DNA from: Clostridium sp. CAG:590
GTDB taxonomy: Bacteria > Bacillota > Clostridia > Lachnospirales > Lachnospiraceae
DNA: 17,564 nucleotides
Direction of reading: 5' to 3'
Assembly: GCA_000431135.1 (NCBI GenBank)
Contig: HF987896.1
Span: 38,974-56,537, forward strand
Shown: piece after piece, positions 8,770 through 15,484 of the stretch
Position numbering within the stretch: the stretch's first letter is position 1
How the letters are laid out: each line of letters starts with the position of its first letter
The notes under the pieces: model-generated
Told to the model about the DNA's origin: nothing
Database searches by the model: none
Seen by the model: the letters and a program-made list of their open reading frames with translations, nothing else
Made by a program: the position numbers and the translations under genes

Positions 8770-10428
8770 ATGATGCAGATTACAGTAGATGGGGTAAGAC
8801 GGAAAGTTCAGGAAGAGATAACGTTAGAGGATGTGGCAAAGGAATATGGCCACTGCGAAAAAGGCGAGATTGTGCTGGCATATCAGAATCGTCATTTGTG
8901 TGAGTTGTTCAAGCAGGTAAAAGAAAATGCGGATATCACGTTTGTGGATACAACAGAAAAGATTGGAATTGAAACATATCGGCGCAGTATGATACTCATG
9001 ATGATGAAAGCATTTCGGGATGTTCTCAAATTAGATGGTGCAACCGGAAGAATAAGGGTATTGTTTTCGTTAAGTAAGGGACTTTATTGTGAAATGGCGA
9101 GCCATCAGGCGGTGATCACAGATGAGCTGCTTCGAAAAGTGGAAGAGAGAATGCATGAATTGGTGCAGCAAAATGTTCCGATTGAAAAGCATACATATAA
9201 CGCACATGATCTGGTAAAACGGTTTTCAAAACAGGGAAGAAAAGATAAAGTGCAACTGTTCAAATACAGACGGGCATCCAATGCAAATGCATATCTGTTA
9301 GAGGAGTTTGAAGATTATTATTATGGCTTTATGGTTCCGTCTACCGGTTATTTAAAACATTTTGCACTGTATCCGTATGAGGATGGATTTGTGCTACAGA
9401 TGCCGGCGAGACGGGAACCGGATGTTGTGCCGGAATTCAAGCCGCAGAATAAGCTGTTTCAGGTCTTAAAACAATCCGATGAATGGGGTGTCATGCTTAA
9501 CGTTGACACAGTTGGTGGTTTGAATGATGCAATCGCAGCGGGAGAGATTGGAGATCTTATGCTGGTACAGGAAGCACTTCAGGAGAAGAAAATTGCGGAG
9601 ATTGCAGAGACGATCAAACAGCAGGATAAGAAGATTGTACTGATCGCAGGACCAAGCTCTTCCGGAAAGACTTCGTTTTCCCATAGACTGAGTATTCAGC
9701 TGAGGGCTATGGGAATGCGGCCTCATCCGATCGCAATGGATAATTATTTTGTGGATCGTAAATATACACCAAGAGATGCGGATGGTAATTTTGACTTTGA
9801 ATGTATAGAGGCGCTGGATGTAAAACAGTTTAATCAGGATATGCTGCATCTGCTGCAAGGAGAAGAGGTGCCAATGCCGACATTTAACTTTCTGGTTGGA
9901 GAAAGAGAATATAGAGGAGATTCCCTGAAATTACATGACAATGATGTATTGGTCATAGAGGGGATTCATGGACTGAATCCTGTGGTATCGGAACAATTGC
10001 CGGATGACAGCAAATTCCGTATTTATATTAGTGCATTGACCCAGCTCAATGTAGACGAACATAACCGCATTGCCACAACGGATGGGCGTTTGATCCGGAG
10101 AATTGTGCGGGATGCCAGAACAAGAGGGCACAATGCACAAAAGACGATTGCGATGTGGGACTCTGTTCGAAGAGGAGAAGAACGAAATATATTCCCATAT
10201 CAGGAAGAAGCAGACGCCATGTTCAATTCTGCATTAATCTATGAGCTGAGTGTGATTAAGCCATATGTGGAACCATTGTTGTTTGCAATTCCGAAAGACG
10301 CACCGGAGTATCAGGAGGCAAAGAGGCTGTTGAAGTTCTTGGATTACTTTTTGGCAGTGGGTTCCGAGACGATTCCGAATAATAGTATATTGCGGGAGTT
10401 TGTTGGAGGAAGCTGTTTTCCTGTATGA
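8770..10428 (+). CDS. Nucleoside (uridine) kinase with N-terminal TGS/ThrRS-like region
   Basis: This 552-residue fusion protein has two parts. Residues 1-60 resemble a TGS domain (small beta-grasp, as in threonyl-tRNA synthetase). Residues about 65-230 resemble the ThrRS-like second domain found in this family, including HTYNAHDLVKRFSKQG. The C-terminal half is a P-loop uridine kinase/phosphoribulokinase-type domain: GPSSSGKTS begins near residue 294, followed by AMDNYFVDRKYTPRD, DFECIEALD and VIEGIHGLNP. The YISALTQLNVDEHNRI and RRIVRDARTRGHNAQ elements are the lid and phosphate-binding region. It probably phosphorylates uridine/cytidine or a related nucleoside; the role of the synthetase-like part is unknown. 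A perfect AAGGAGGT (8755-8762) serves ATG 8770, and a second ATG follows immediately. It is linked to nif3 by 26 bases. No clear terminator follows. Confidence 0.9.
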   Translation: MMQITVDGVRRKVQEEITLEDVAKEYGHCEKGEIVLAYQNRHLCELFKQVKENADITFVDTTEKIGIETYRRSMILMMMKAFRDVLKLDGATGRIRVLFSLSKGLYCEMASHQAVITDELLRKVEERMHELVQQNVPIEKHTYNAHDLVKRFSKQGRKDKVQLFKYRRASNANAYLLEEFEDYYYGFMVPSTGYLKHFALYPYEDGFVLQMPARREPDVVPEFKPQNKLFQVLKQSDEWGVMLNVDTVGGLNDAIAAGEIGDLMLVQEALQEKKIAEIAETIKQQDKKIVLIAGPSSSGKTSFSHRLSIQLRAMGMRPHPIAMDNYFVDRKYTPRDADGNFDFECIEALDVKQFNQDMLHLLQGEEVPMPTFNFLVGEREYRGDSLKLHDNDVLVIEGIHGLNPVVSEQLPDDSKFRIYISALTQLNVDEHNRIATTDGRLIRRIVRDARTRGHNAQKTIAMWDSVRRGEERNIFPYQEEADAMFNSALIYELSVIKPYVEPLLFAIPKDAPEYQEAKRLLKFLDYFLAVGSETIPNNSILREFVGGSCFPV

Positions 10429-10501
10429 TGTCGAATAATGTACAATAAGTGAAAATATTGTGAAATAATTATAAAAATATTAAAAAAAATTGTGCAATAT
10501 A

Positions 10502-10530
10502 GTGACAAAGCGACAAAGCTATGTTATAAT
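10502..10530 (+). promoter_or_regulatory. Strong extended -10 sigma-A promoter of the orphan gene
   Basis: GTGACA (10502-10507) and TATAAT (10525-10530) are 17 bases apart. The -10 is preceded by TG one base away (TGTTATAAT), the extended -10 form. The 60 bases upstream are very AT-rich and could act as an UP element. Expected start is near 10537. Confidence 0.8.
10504..10519 (+). repeat. Tandem octamer GACAAAGC over the promoter
   Basis: Two exact head-to-tail copies of GACAAAGC occupy 10504-10511 and 10512-10519. The first copy overlaps the -35 box and the second fills the spacer. Two sites eight bases apart in the spacer could be an operator half-site pair or chance duplication; no regulator is known. 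Confidence 0.5.
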
Positions 10531-10565
10531 AATTCTAATTTGAGATGATTAAGGAGGGCTGTTTA

Positions 10566-11285
10566 ATGAGTGTATCAGGACAAAAGTTTGATTTACCACA
10601 GATGAAGTCGTATTTTGAAACACAGATACCCAATGTCAGATTGTTGAGCGACATGACGCTTAGCGAGACAGACTTCAAGAGCTTAGGCGCTAAACTCAAG
10701 TCAGCCTTCGCTTTTACAGATCGTAAGGATGGAATTGATGATATTATGATCTGTTATCTGGTGTATTGGGTATATGCGCTGATCTATTGGAACGAGGAGA
10801 CAGGAATTCATGACGAATTGACAGATTTTTGTGCAAATCTGCCACAGTATCAGATCCGACATCATTTGCAGATGTTAGTAGATGCATTTGCGGATTATAA
10901 CATTGACAAGTTCGGGTATCAGAACATGACCACAGAAGAACTTGCATCTGTTTTGATTGCACGTCATGCCGGAATACCAAATGATGAGAAGTATCAGGTG
11001 TTTGAATTGATCGACGATTATCGGAACCAGAATGTTTCGGTGGATACGATGGTAGATGATATATATGCACATCTGCCATATAAGAGTCAGTACATATTTT
11101 CTTTGTTAGATCGGAATTCGAGACAGGAGATTATATGGGAGATCCGTACATTAATGGCGGAGATCTGTTCTAAGGCGTATACGCGGGAAGAACTGTTACA
11201 GAAATATCCACATATATCGATCAGTTTGATTGATTATTGTTTCTATTGGCAGGAAGGCAAAGCGTTATTGACGCAGGCAAAGTAA
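10566..11285 (+). CDS. Conserved-looking hypothetical protein, unknown function
   Basis: I do not recognise a family for this 239-residue protein. It has no signal peptide and no clear long membrane segment; the hydrophobic stretch IMICYLVYWVYALIYW near residue 60 is rich in tyrosine and tryptophan and is more likely a buried helix. The protein is acidic-to-neutral and predicted mostly helical. The start is decided by AAGGAGGG (10551-10558) seven bases before ATG 10566; an earlier in-frame ATG at 10545 lies upstream of that site and is rejected. The gene is single, driven by a near-consensus extended promoter, and ends at the bidirectional terminator facing rnpB. Codon use looks like its neighbours, so it is probably a genuine host gene. 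Confidence 0.85.
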   Translation: MSVSGQKFDLPQMKSYFETQIPNVRLLSDMTLSETDFKSLGAKLKSAFAFTDRKDGIDDIMICYLVYWVYALIYWNEETGIHDELTDFCANLPQYQIRHHLQMLVDAFADYNIDKFGYQNMTTEELASVLIARHAGIPNDEKYQVFELIDDYRNQNVSVDTMVDDIYAHLPYKSQYIFSLLDRNSRQEIIWEIRTLMAEICSKAYTREELLQKYPHISISLIDYCFYWQEGKALLTQAK

Positions 11286-11322
11286 ATCTGTGAATCGTGT
11301 GATTTATTATTGAATCATTGCA

Positions 11323-11370
11323 TACAAAAACGAGGAGTGGGATCATGAGATCTTACTCCTCGTTTTTGTA
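11323..11370. terminator. Bidirectional terminator between orphan gene and rnpB
   Basis: Arms of 16 bases, TACAAAAACGAGGAGT (11323-11338) and 11355-11370, are exactly complementary. An inner GATC-ATGA-GATC helix lies in the loop. A-run on one side and T-run on the other give a U tract in either direction, so it can end both the plus-strand orphan gene and the minus-strand rnpB transcript. Confidence 0.92.
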
Positions 11371-11392
11371 TATAATATCTACAATACAAAGT

Positions 11393-11733
11393 GACTCGGT
11401 CGATAAGCCGGGTTATGTCGTTGAATGATCATCTATCTAGACCTGCTGTTACCAACAGGTTCAAGCAACCTACCCGAAAACGTGACGGGCAGCCACATTG
11501 TTTTCTGTTCGGTCTTGCTTCGAGTGGGGTTTACAGAGCCTGCTTTGTTACCAAAACAGCGGTGAGCTCTTACCTCGCCTTTCCACCCTTACCAGTTACC
11601 TGGCGGTATATTTCTGTTGCACTAGCCTGGGAGTCGCCTCCACCGGACGTTATCCGGCACCCTGCCCTATGAAGCCCGGACTTTCCTCACCTGCAGCCTT
11701 TCGTTTCTGCAGCCGCGATCATTTGACCAAGTC
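11393..11733 (-). ncRNA. rnpB: RNase P RNA, bacterial A-type
   Basis: This is the catalytic RNA of ribonuclease P, which trims the 5' leaders of tRNA precursors. The 5' and 3' ends form a perfect nine-pair P1 helix with one G-U: GACTTGGTC (11733-11725) with GACCGAGTC (11401-11393). The universal core element GAGGAAAGTCCGGGCTTC is read on the minus strand at 11688-11671. ACAGAAATATACCGCC is at 11617-11602, and the 3' AACCCGGCTTATCGACC element is at the end. The length of about 341 bases is normal. It has its own strong promoter and the bidirectional terminator beyond its 3' end. Exact mature ends are inferred from P1 and the promoter. Confidence 0.96.
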
Positions 11734-11739
11734 GGATTG

Positions 11740-11768
11740 ATTGTAGCATATAATAAGGCAATCTTCAA
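11740..11768 (-). promoter_or_regulatory. rnpB promoter
   Basis: On the minus strand, TTGAAG (11768-11763) and TACAAT (11745-11740) are exactly 17 bases apart. The expected first base, about seven beyond the -10, is 11733, the first base of the P1 helix. The -35 box overlaps the last codons of the frameshifted upstream gene. Confidence 0.88.
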
Positions 11769-12597
11769 TCCTTTTTTTGATGCTTATCAGGCTGTAACTG
11801 CCCTATTTTAGGAGAAATAGAGATTGCCTGATATCGTTCAAGGTATTGTGTGGAATTATATGTGGTAATATAATTTTTTATATATTTTTTTGTAAAGCCG
11901 TTCTGTGTGAGACGGTCCGCAGCTTTGTTATAGGCGATTGCGGCCGGGGTGGGGGCATTTTTAGGTTCCGCTAAAAAAATTTGCGTCCGACTAAATAATT
12001 TCCTCTGACATGAATAATGGATTCATAGCAGGCAGGGGAAAGGTCCTGTCTTTCGTTCACACCGATATAGTCATTGATCACACGGATATTTTCATACCGG
12101 AAATCCATTTCGTTTTGATTTACAAATACATAGTCGATCCCTTTTTTGGAATAGTTGTGAATACCATAGCGCGACAGGATGCTGTATTGGCTGCCGTAAT
12201 CGCACACAAAATAGTAACCTCCCCGGGATTGAATCTGATGTGTGGCATAGAAAAAAAGGTCTTCCCGGTCGAATATAAAATATTGCTCCGGAGTCAGGTA
12301 ATAATAAAAATAGGATTTGTACAAATAAATCGGCGTCTTAAAATATAGACCGTTGTCACGAAAATTAACAAGTATAATGAATTTGGAAAAATCCAGAGCA
12401 AGAGAGGGGGAATAATCCGGAATGTGATATTGATGATCGCGCATAATGGAACAGGCCGTCTGATAAGCAGCAGATGCTTTTTCAAGACAGTCAAAGCTGC
12501 CTAGACTGATATGGCGGTTGGAAATGGTGATGGAGCTGCGATAATATAAAGTTCCGTCCTTACGCGTTGCGGTTGTTACTCCCGGATATCCTTTCAT
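11765..12597 (-). pseudogene. AP2/HNH-like DNA-binding protein gene, frameshifted
   Basis: Frame 1 (12597 to 11971) codes for 208 residues. Residues 3-50 resemble an AP2/integrase-type beta-sheet DNA-binding domain (GYPGVTTATRKDG, ISLGSFDCLEKASAAYQTA). Later, YGIHNYSKKGIDYVFVNQNE and DFRYENIRVIND resemble the HNH-associated module 'DHINGNxxDNRxxNLRxxx' with the catalytic histidines replaced. A second AP2-like repeat begins at IIHVRGNYLVGRKF and stops at TAG right after a run of seven T (11979-11973). In the -1 frame 69 more residues follow to a TGA at 11765-11767, including AAIAYNKAADRL, NYITTYN and ISISPKI, which look like the missing half of the repeat. One extra T would restore a 277-residue protein. 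Ribosome binding site AAAGGAT lies upstream of ATG 12597. It is either a recent pseudogene, a slippage-expressed gene, or carries a sequencing error. Exact function is unknown. Confidence 0.72.
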
Positions 12598-12633
12598 GTC
12601 TGACTGATCCTTTCTTTGTGAGTCTTTATTACA

Positions 12634-12661
12634 ATTATACGGACAGAATAAGAAAATTCAA
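12634..12661 (-). promoter_or_regulatory. Promoter of the AP2/HNH-like gene
   Basis: On the minus strand TTGAAT (12661-12656) and TATAAT (12639-12634) are 16 bases apart, giving a start near 12627 and a leader of about 30 bases. It diverges from the promoter at 12696-12724. Confidence 0.65.
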
Positions 12662-12695
12662 GTAGGGATCTTTCTTTCGGAAGAGTGAAAAAAGC

Positions 12696-12724
12696 TTGAC
12701 CTTTCTGTTGGAAAACCATATAAT
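12696..12724 (+). promoter_or_regulatory. Promoter of the 3D-domain protein gene
   Basis: TTGACC (12696-12701) and TATAAT (12719-12724) are exactly 17 bases apart, a near-consensus sigma-A promoter. The leader to ATG 12812 is about 80 bases, without an obvious terminator hairpin. Confidence 0.85.
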
Positions 12725-12811
12725 CTAGATACATATGTCATGATAGTGTATGGCATATTGTTTTGAGGAATAACAGATTTACGTCAAGTAATTTGAGAAG
12801 GCGATTTGGGG

Positions 12812-13702
12812 ATGAAGAATAGGATACAGATAAAAACGATAATTGGGATCATTGTGTTGGTGTTGATTACAGCAGCAATTGCAGTGTTTGGCTATCGGGT
12901 TGTTGTAACATCCGGAGAATTGCCGGGTAAACTCAGCAGTGTTGCGGTTGCAGCGGCGAATGAGAATTACACAGTTCCGGCCATGCACAAAGTTCAAAAG
13001 GTATCTTATGATACAATGAAATATGGCTACATGGACGATCTTTTGTTAGCACAGATGAACACAATGGATCAGTATTATGACTCTGAACGATTAGAGGAGA
13101 TCCGTGCTATTAATAATCTGACCGCCATGAGTGAGAAAACAGCAGATCAATTAGCTTACGAAAAAGCAAAAGCAGATCAGGAAGCAGCTGAAAAAGCAGC
13201 AATTCAGGCACAGCAGATGGCGGAACAGGTGAAGCAGCAGAAATTGCGTGAGATAGCGAGACAGATTGCAGAAGCAGAAAATGATTCGTCTGCCGGAGGC
13301 AGTGGTCTGGTTAATATCGATACCGGTGACAGCAGCGATACCGGATCCGGTTCTACGGCCTCTAGAGGAGGAAAAGTCGGTGAGCCGGTATACGCTTCGG
13401 AACATGGTGAAAAGCTGGGCAAATTTGTAATCACTGCATACTGTACCTGCCGAATCTGCTGTGGCGTATATTCCGGAAAGAATCGTACAGCCAGTGGAAC
13501 GGTTCCGACATCGAACCGGACAATCGCGGTAGATACAAGTGTAATACCATTTGGTACCAAAGTTGTGATTAACGGACAGGTTTATGTTGCGGAAGATCGT
13601 GGTGGTGCGATCAAAGGCAATCGTATTGATATGTTTTTTATGACACATAAGGAAGCATTACGCTGGGGCAGAAGAACAATGGACGTTTATCTGGCAGAAT
13701 AA
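12812..13702 (+). CDS. Membrane-anchored 3D-domain cell-wall protein
   Basis: This is a 296-residue extracytoplasmic protein. Residues about 9-27 form one hydrophobic segment (IIGIIVLVLITAAIAVFGY) acting as signal anchor. An alanine/glutamine/lysine-rich coiled-coil region spans about 110-155, then comes a Gly/Ser/Asp-rich linker. The C-terminal 93 residues are a 3D domain: ITAYCTCRICC, then the three aspartates D241 (AVDTSVIPFG), D262 (AEDRGG) and D273 (NRIDMFF). 3D domains occur in peptidoglycan lytic transglycosylases and resuscitation-type proteins. A TTG at 12806 is also in frame, but AGAAGG (12796-12801) is ten bases before ATG 12812 and only four before TTG, so ATG is preferred. The closely spaced cysteines at the start of the domain are a family feature. 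Substrate specificity is not visible. Confidence 0.88.
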   Translation: MKNRIQIKTIIGIIVLVLITAAIAVFGYRVVVTSGELPGKLSSVAVAAANENYTVPAMHKVQKVSYDTMKYGYMDDLLLAQMNTMDQYYDSERLEEIRAINNLTAMSEKTADQLAYEKAKADQEAAEKAAIQAQQMAEQVKQQKLREIARQIAEAENDSSAGGSGLVNIDTGDSSDTGSGSTASRGGKVGEPVYASEHGEKLGKFVITAYCTCRICCGVYSGKNRTASGTVPTSNRTIAVDTSVIPFGTKVVINGQVYVAEDRGGAIKGNRIDMFFMTHKEALRWGRRTMDVYLAE

Positions 13703-13764
13703 TAAGTATGAAATACGGAGAGGCAGAATGCCGAATCCGATTACAGAGGGGTTATCCCTTATAG

Positions 13765-13770
13765 TATAAT
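13765..13770 (+). promoter_or_regulatory. Possible -10 box of thrC
   Basis: TATAAT stands 21 bases before the thrC ATG. The candidate -35 (TTACAG at 13741) is poor, so a separate thrC promoter is uncertain. If real, the leader is only about 15 bases, and the GAGGA at 13780-13784 is the ribosome binding site. Confidence 0.35.
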
Positions 13771-13791
13771 ATAGGAAAAGAGGATAAAGGA

Positions 13792-15279
13792 ATGGCAGTA
13801 ACTTACAAAAGTACAAGAAACAACAATGAAACCGCAACCGCTTCCCAGGCAATCTTAAAAGGTCTGGCAGAAAATGGTGGCTTATTTGTTCCGGATGTAA
13901 TTCCGGCATTGGATGTAGATCTGAATGATCTGGCAAAGATGAGTTATCAGGAAGTAGCATATGAAGTTATGAGCAGAATGCTCACAGACTTTACGGAAGA
14001 AGAGTTGAAGTATTGTATCAATAGTGCCTACGATAAGAAATTCGACACACCGGCAATCGCACCACTTGTAAAGAAAGCAGGTGCTTATTATCTGGAGTTG
14101 TTCCATGGATCTACGATTGCGTTTAAGGATATGGCACTTTCCATCTTACCATATTTGTTGGTAACTTCTGCAAAGAAGAACCAGATCAAGAATGATATCG
14201 TTATTCTGACCGCTACCTCTGGTGATACCGGAAAGGCTGCACTTGCCGGATTTGCTGATGTTCCGGGGACGAAGATTATTGTATTCTATCCGAAGAATGG
14301 TGTAAGCCCGATCCAGGAGAAACAGATGGTAACACAGAAGGGTGCCAATACTTCGGTTGTTGGAATTATTGGAAACTTTGATGATGCACAGACAGGTGTG
14401 AAGAATATGTTTAATGACAAGACACTTGCTGCTGCCATGGATGCAAAGGGATATCAGTTTTCATCTGCCAATTCGATCAACATTGGCCGTCTTGTTCCAC
14501 AGATGGTATATTATGTGTATGCATATAGCCGCTTGGTAGCCAATGGAGAGATTCAGGCGGGCGATAAGATCAATGTAGTTGTACCTACCGGTAACTTTGG
14601 TAATATTCTTGCTGCGTTCTATGCAAAGGAAATGGGATTACCGATTGCGAAGTTTATCTGTGCTTCGAATGAGAATAAAGTATTGTATGATTTCTTTGAG
14701 ACCGGTGTATATGATAAGAACCGTGAGTTCATTTTGACAACATCACCATCTATGGATATTTTGATCTCAAGCAACTTAGAGCGTCTGATTTATCATATTG
14801 CAGGAGATGATGCGGATAAGAATGCTGCATTGATGAAGGAATTGAATGTTGACGGTAAGTATGAGATCACGCCGGAAATGAAAGCAAAACTTTCCCAGTT
14901 CTATGGTAACTATGCAAGTGAGAAAGAGACGGCGGAGACGATCAAAAAGGTATATGAATCCGATCAGTATATCATGGATACGCATACAGCAGTTGCAGCA
15001 ACGGTATATGACAAATATGTACAGGCAACTAAGGATCAGACACCTACAGTTATTGCTTCAACAGCAAGCCCATACAAATTTACCAGAAGTGTTATGGAAG
15101 CAATCGATGAGAAGTATGCTTCACAGTCTGATTTTGAATTAGTGGACGAGCTGAACAAGATCTCCGGTGTTAAGATTCCACAGGCGATTGAAGATATTCG
15201 CAGTGCAGAAGTATTACACGACACCGTATGTGATAAGAGCGAGATGGAGCAGATTGTTCGTAAGATCTTAGCGTTATAA
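13792..15279 (+). CDS. thrC: Threonine synthase
   Basis: This 495-residue PLP enzyme converts O-phosphohomoserine to threonine and phosphate, the last step of threonine synthesis. It belongs to the long (E. coli/yeast-like) class. The PLP-binding lysine is K112 in FHGSTIAFKDMAL. The phosphate cup TATSGDTGKAAL is near residues 140-151. FYPKNGVSPIQEKQM, SANSINIGRLVPQMVYY and VPTGNFGNILAAFYAKEMG are standard conserved blocks. The N-terminal SxxGGLFVP segment is typical. GAGGA lies seven bases before the ATG. It follows the 3D gene by 89 bases without a clear terminator, so read-through is possible. No T-box or other amino-acid leader was found. The riboswitch immediately downstream probably also acts as its terminator. 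Confidence 0.96.
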   Translation: MAVTYKSTRNNNETATASQAILKGLAENGGLFVPDVIPALDVDLNDLAKMSYQEVAYEVMSRMLTDFTEEELKYCINSAYDKKFDTPAIAPLVKKAGAYYLELFHGSTIAFKDMALSILPYLLVTSAKKNQIKNDIVILTATSGDTGKAALAGFADVPGTKIIVFYPKNGVSPIQEKQMVTQKGANTSVVGIIGNFDDAQTGVKNMFNDKTLAAAMDAKGYQFSSANSINIGRLVPQMVYYVYAYSRLVANGEIQAGDKINVVVPTGNFGNILAAFYAKEMGLPIAKFICASNENKVLYDFFETGVYDKNREFILTTSPSMDILISSNLERLIYHIAGDDADKNAALMKELNVDGKYEITPEMKAKLSQFYGNYASEKETAETIKKVYESDQYIMDTHTAVAATVYDKYVQATKDQTPTVIASTASPYKFTRSVMEAIDEKYASQSDFELVDELNKISGVKIPQAIEDIRSAEVLHDTVCDKSEMEQIVRKILAL

Positions 15280-15287
15280 TACAAAGA

Positions 15288-15293
15288 TATAAT
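15288..15293 (+). promoter_or_regulatory. Probable -10 box of the que operon
   Basis: A perfect TATAAT lies eight bases beyond the thrC stop. The start expected about seven bases later, near 15300, coincides with the first base of the riboswitch P1 helix (15299). No good -35 is visible in the thrC end (TCTTAG at 15266 is 16 bases away). Confidence 0.5.
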
Positions 15294-15298
15294 CAACA

Positions 15299-15340
15299 AG
15301 ACAGTTCATTAGTACCATCCTGTCTATAAATAAAACTAGG
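15299..15340 (+). promoter_or_regulatory. preQ1-I riboswitch aptamer
   Basis: P1 is AGACAG (15299-15304) with CTGTCT (15320-15325). The loop begins TTCA and contains TAGT (15310-15313), which can pair with ACTA (15335-15338) to form the P2 pseudoknot. The A-rich L3 segment ATAAATAAA lies between. This matches the compact H-type pseudoknot of class I preQ1 switches, and the genes downstream make the ligand's precursor. Binding of preQ1 should stabilise P1 and P2. Confidence 0.85.
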
Positions 15341-15371
15341 GCTGACACAATAAGAAGAATGAGATACGATC

Positions 15372-15415
15372 ACAGGACACTTATACTCAGTACCGGGTAG
15401 GAGTGTCCTGTTTTA
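15372..15415 (+). terminator. Riboswitch-controlled terminator in the que leader
   Basis: ACAGGACACT (15372-15381) pairs perfectly with AGTGTCCTGT (15402-15411), followed by a T run. The left arm ACAGGA can instead pair with TCCTGT (15318-15323), which is part of the aptamer P1 3' strand. This makes aptamer and terminator mutually linked as an OFF switch. It may also end thrC transcripts. Confidence 0.88.
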
Positions 15416-15416
15416 T

Positions 15417-15456
15417 GTATACGGAATCAGGCAGGAGTGAGCCTGATCCGGTATAC
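15417..15456 (+). other. Long hairpin between que terminator and queD
   Basis: The arms GTATACGGAATCAGGC (15417-15432) and 15441-15456 pair at 14 of 16 positions, with loop AGGAGTGA. No T run follows, so it is not an intrinsic terminator. The loop exposes an AGGAG and a GTG (15437) that opens a frame continuous with queD. It may affect translation or RNA stability; its role is unknown. Confidence 0.7.
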
Positions 15457-15484
15457 GGATGAATCGATGAGAAAGGAAAGAGAT

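Noticed and set aside
10429..10500. Possible terminator after the kinase gene
   Set aside because: The stretch is AT-rich with poly-A/T tracts but has no stable GC stem.
10545..10565. Earlier ATG start for the orphan protein
   Set aside because: The strong AAGGAGGG lies downstream of this ATG and is correctly spaced for ATG 10566.
11391..11740. Two plus-strand open frames of 80-93 codons
   Set aside because: They lie antisense to rnpB, whose conserved core, P1 helix and promoter explain the sequence fully.
15280..15484. T-box or threonine leader linked to thrC
   Set aside because: The structure lies downstream of thrC, and its pseudoknot and neighbours fit a preQ1 switch for the que operon instead.
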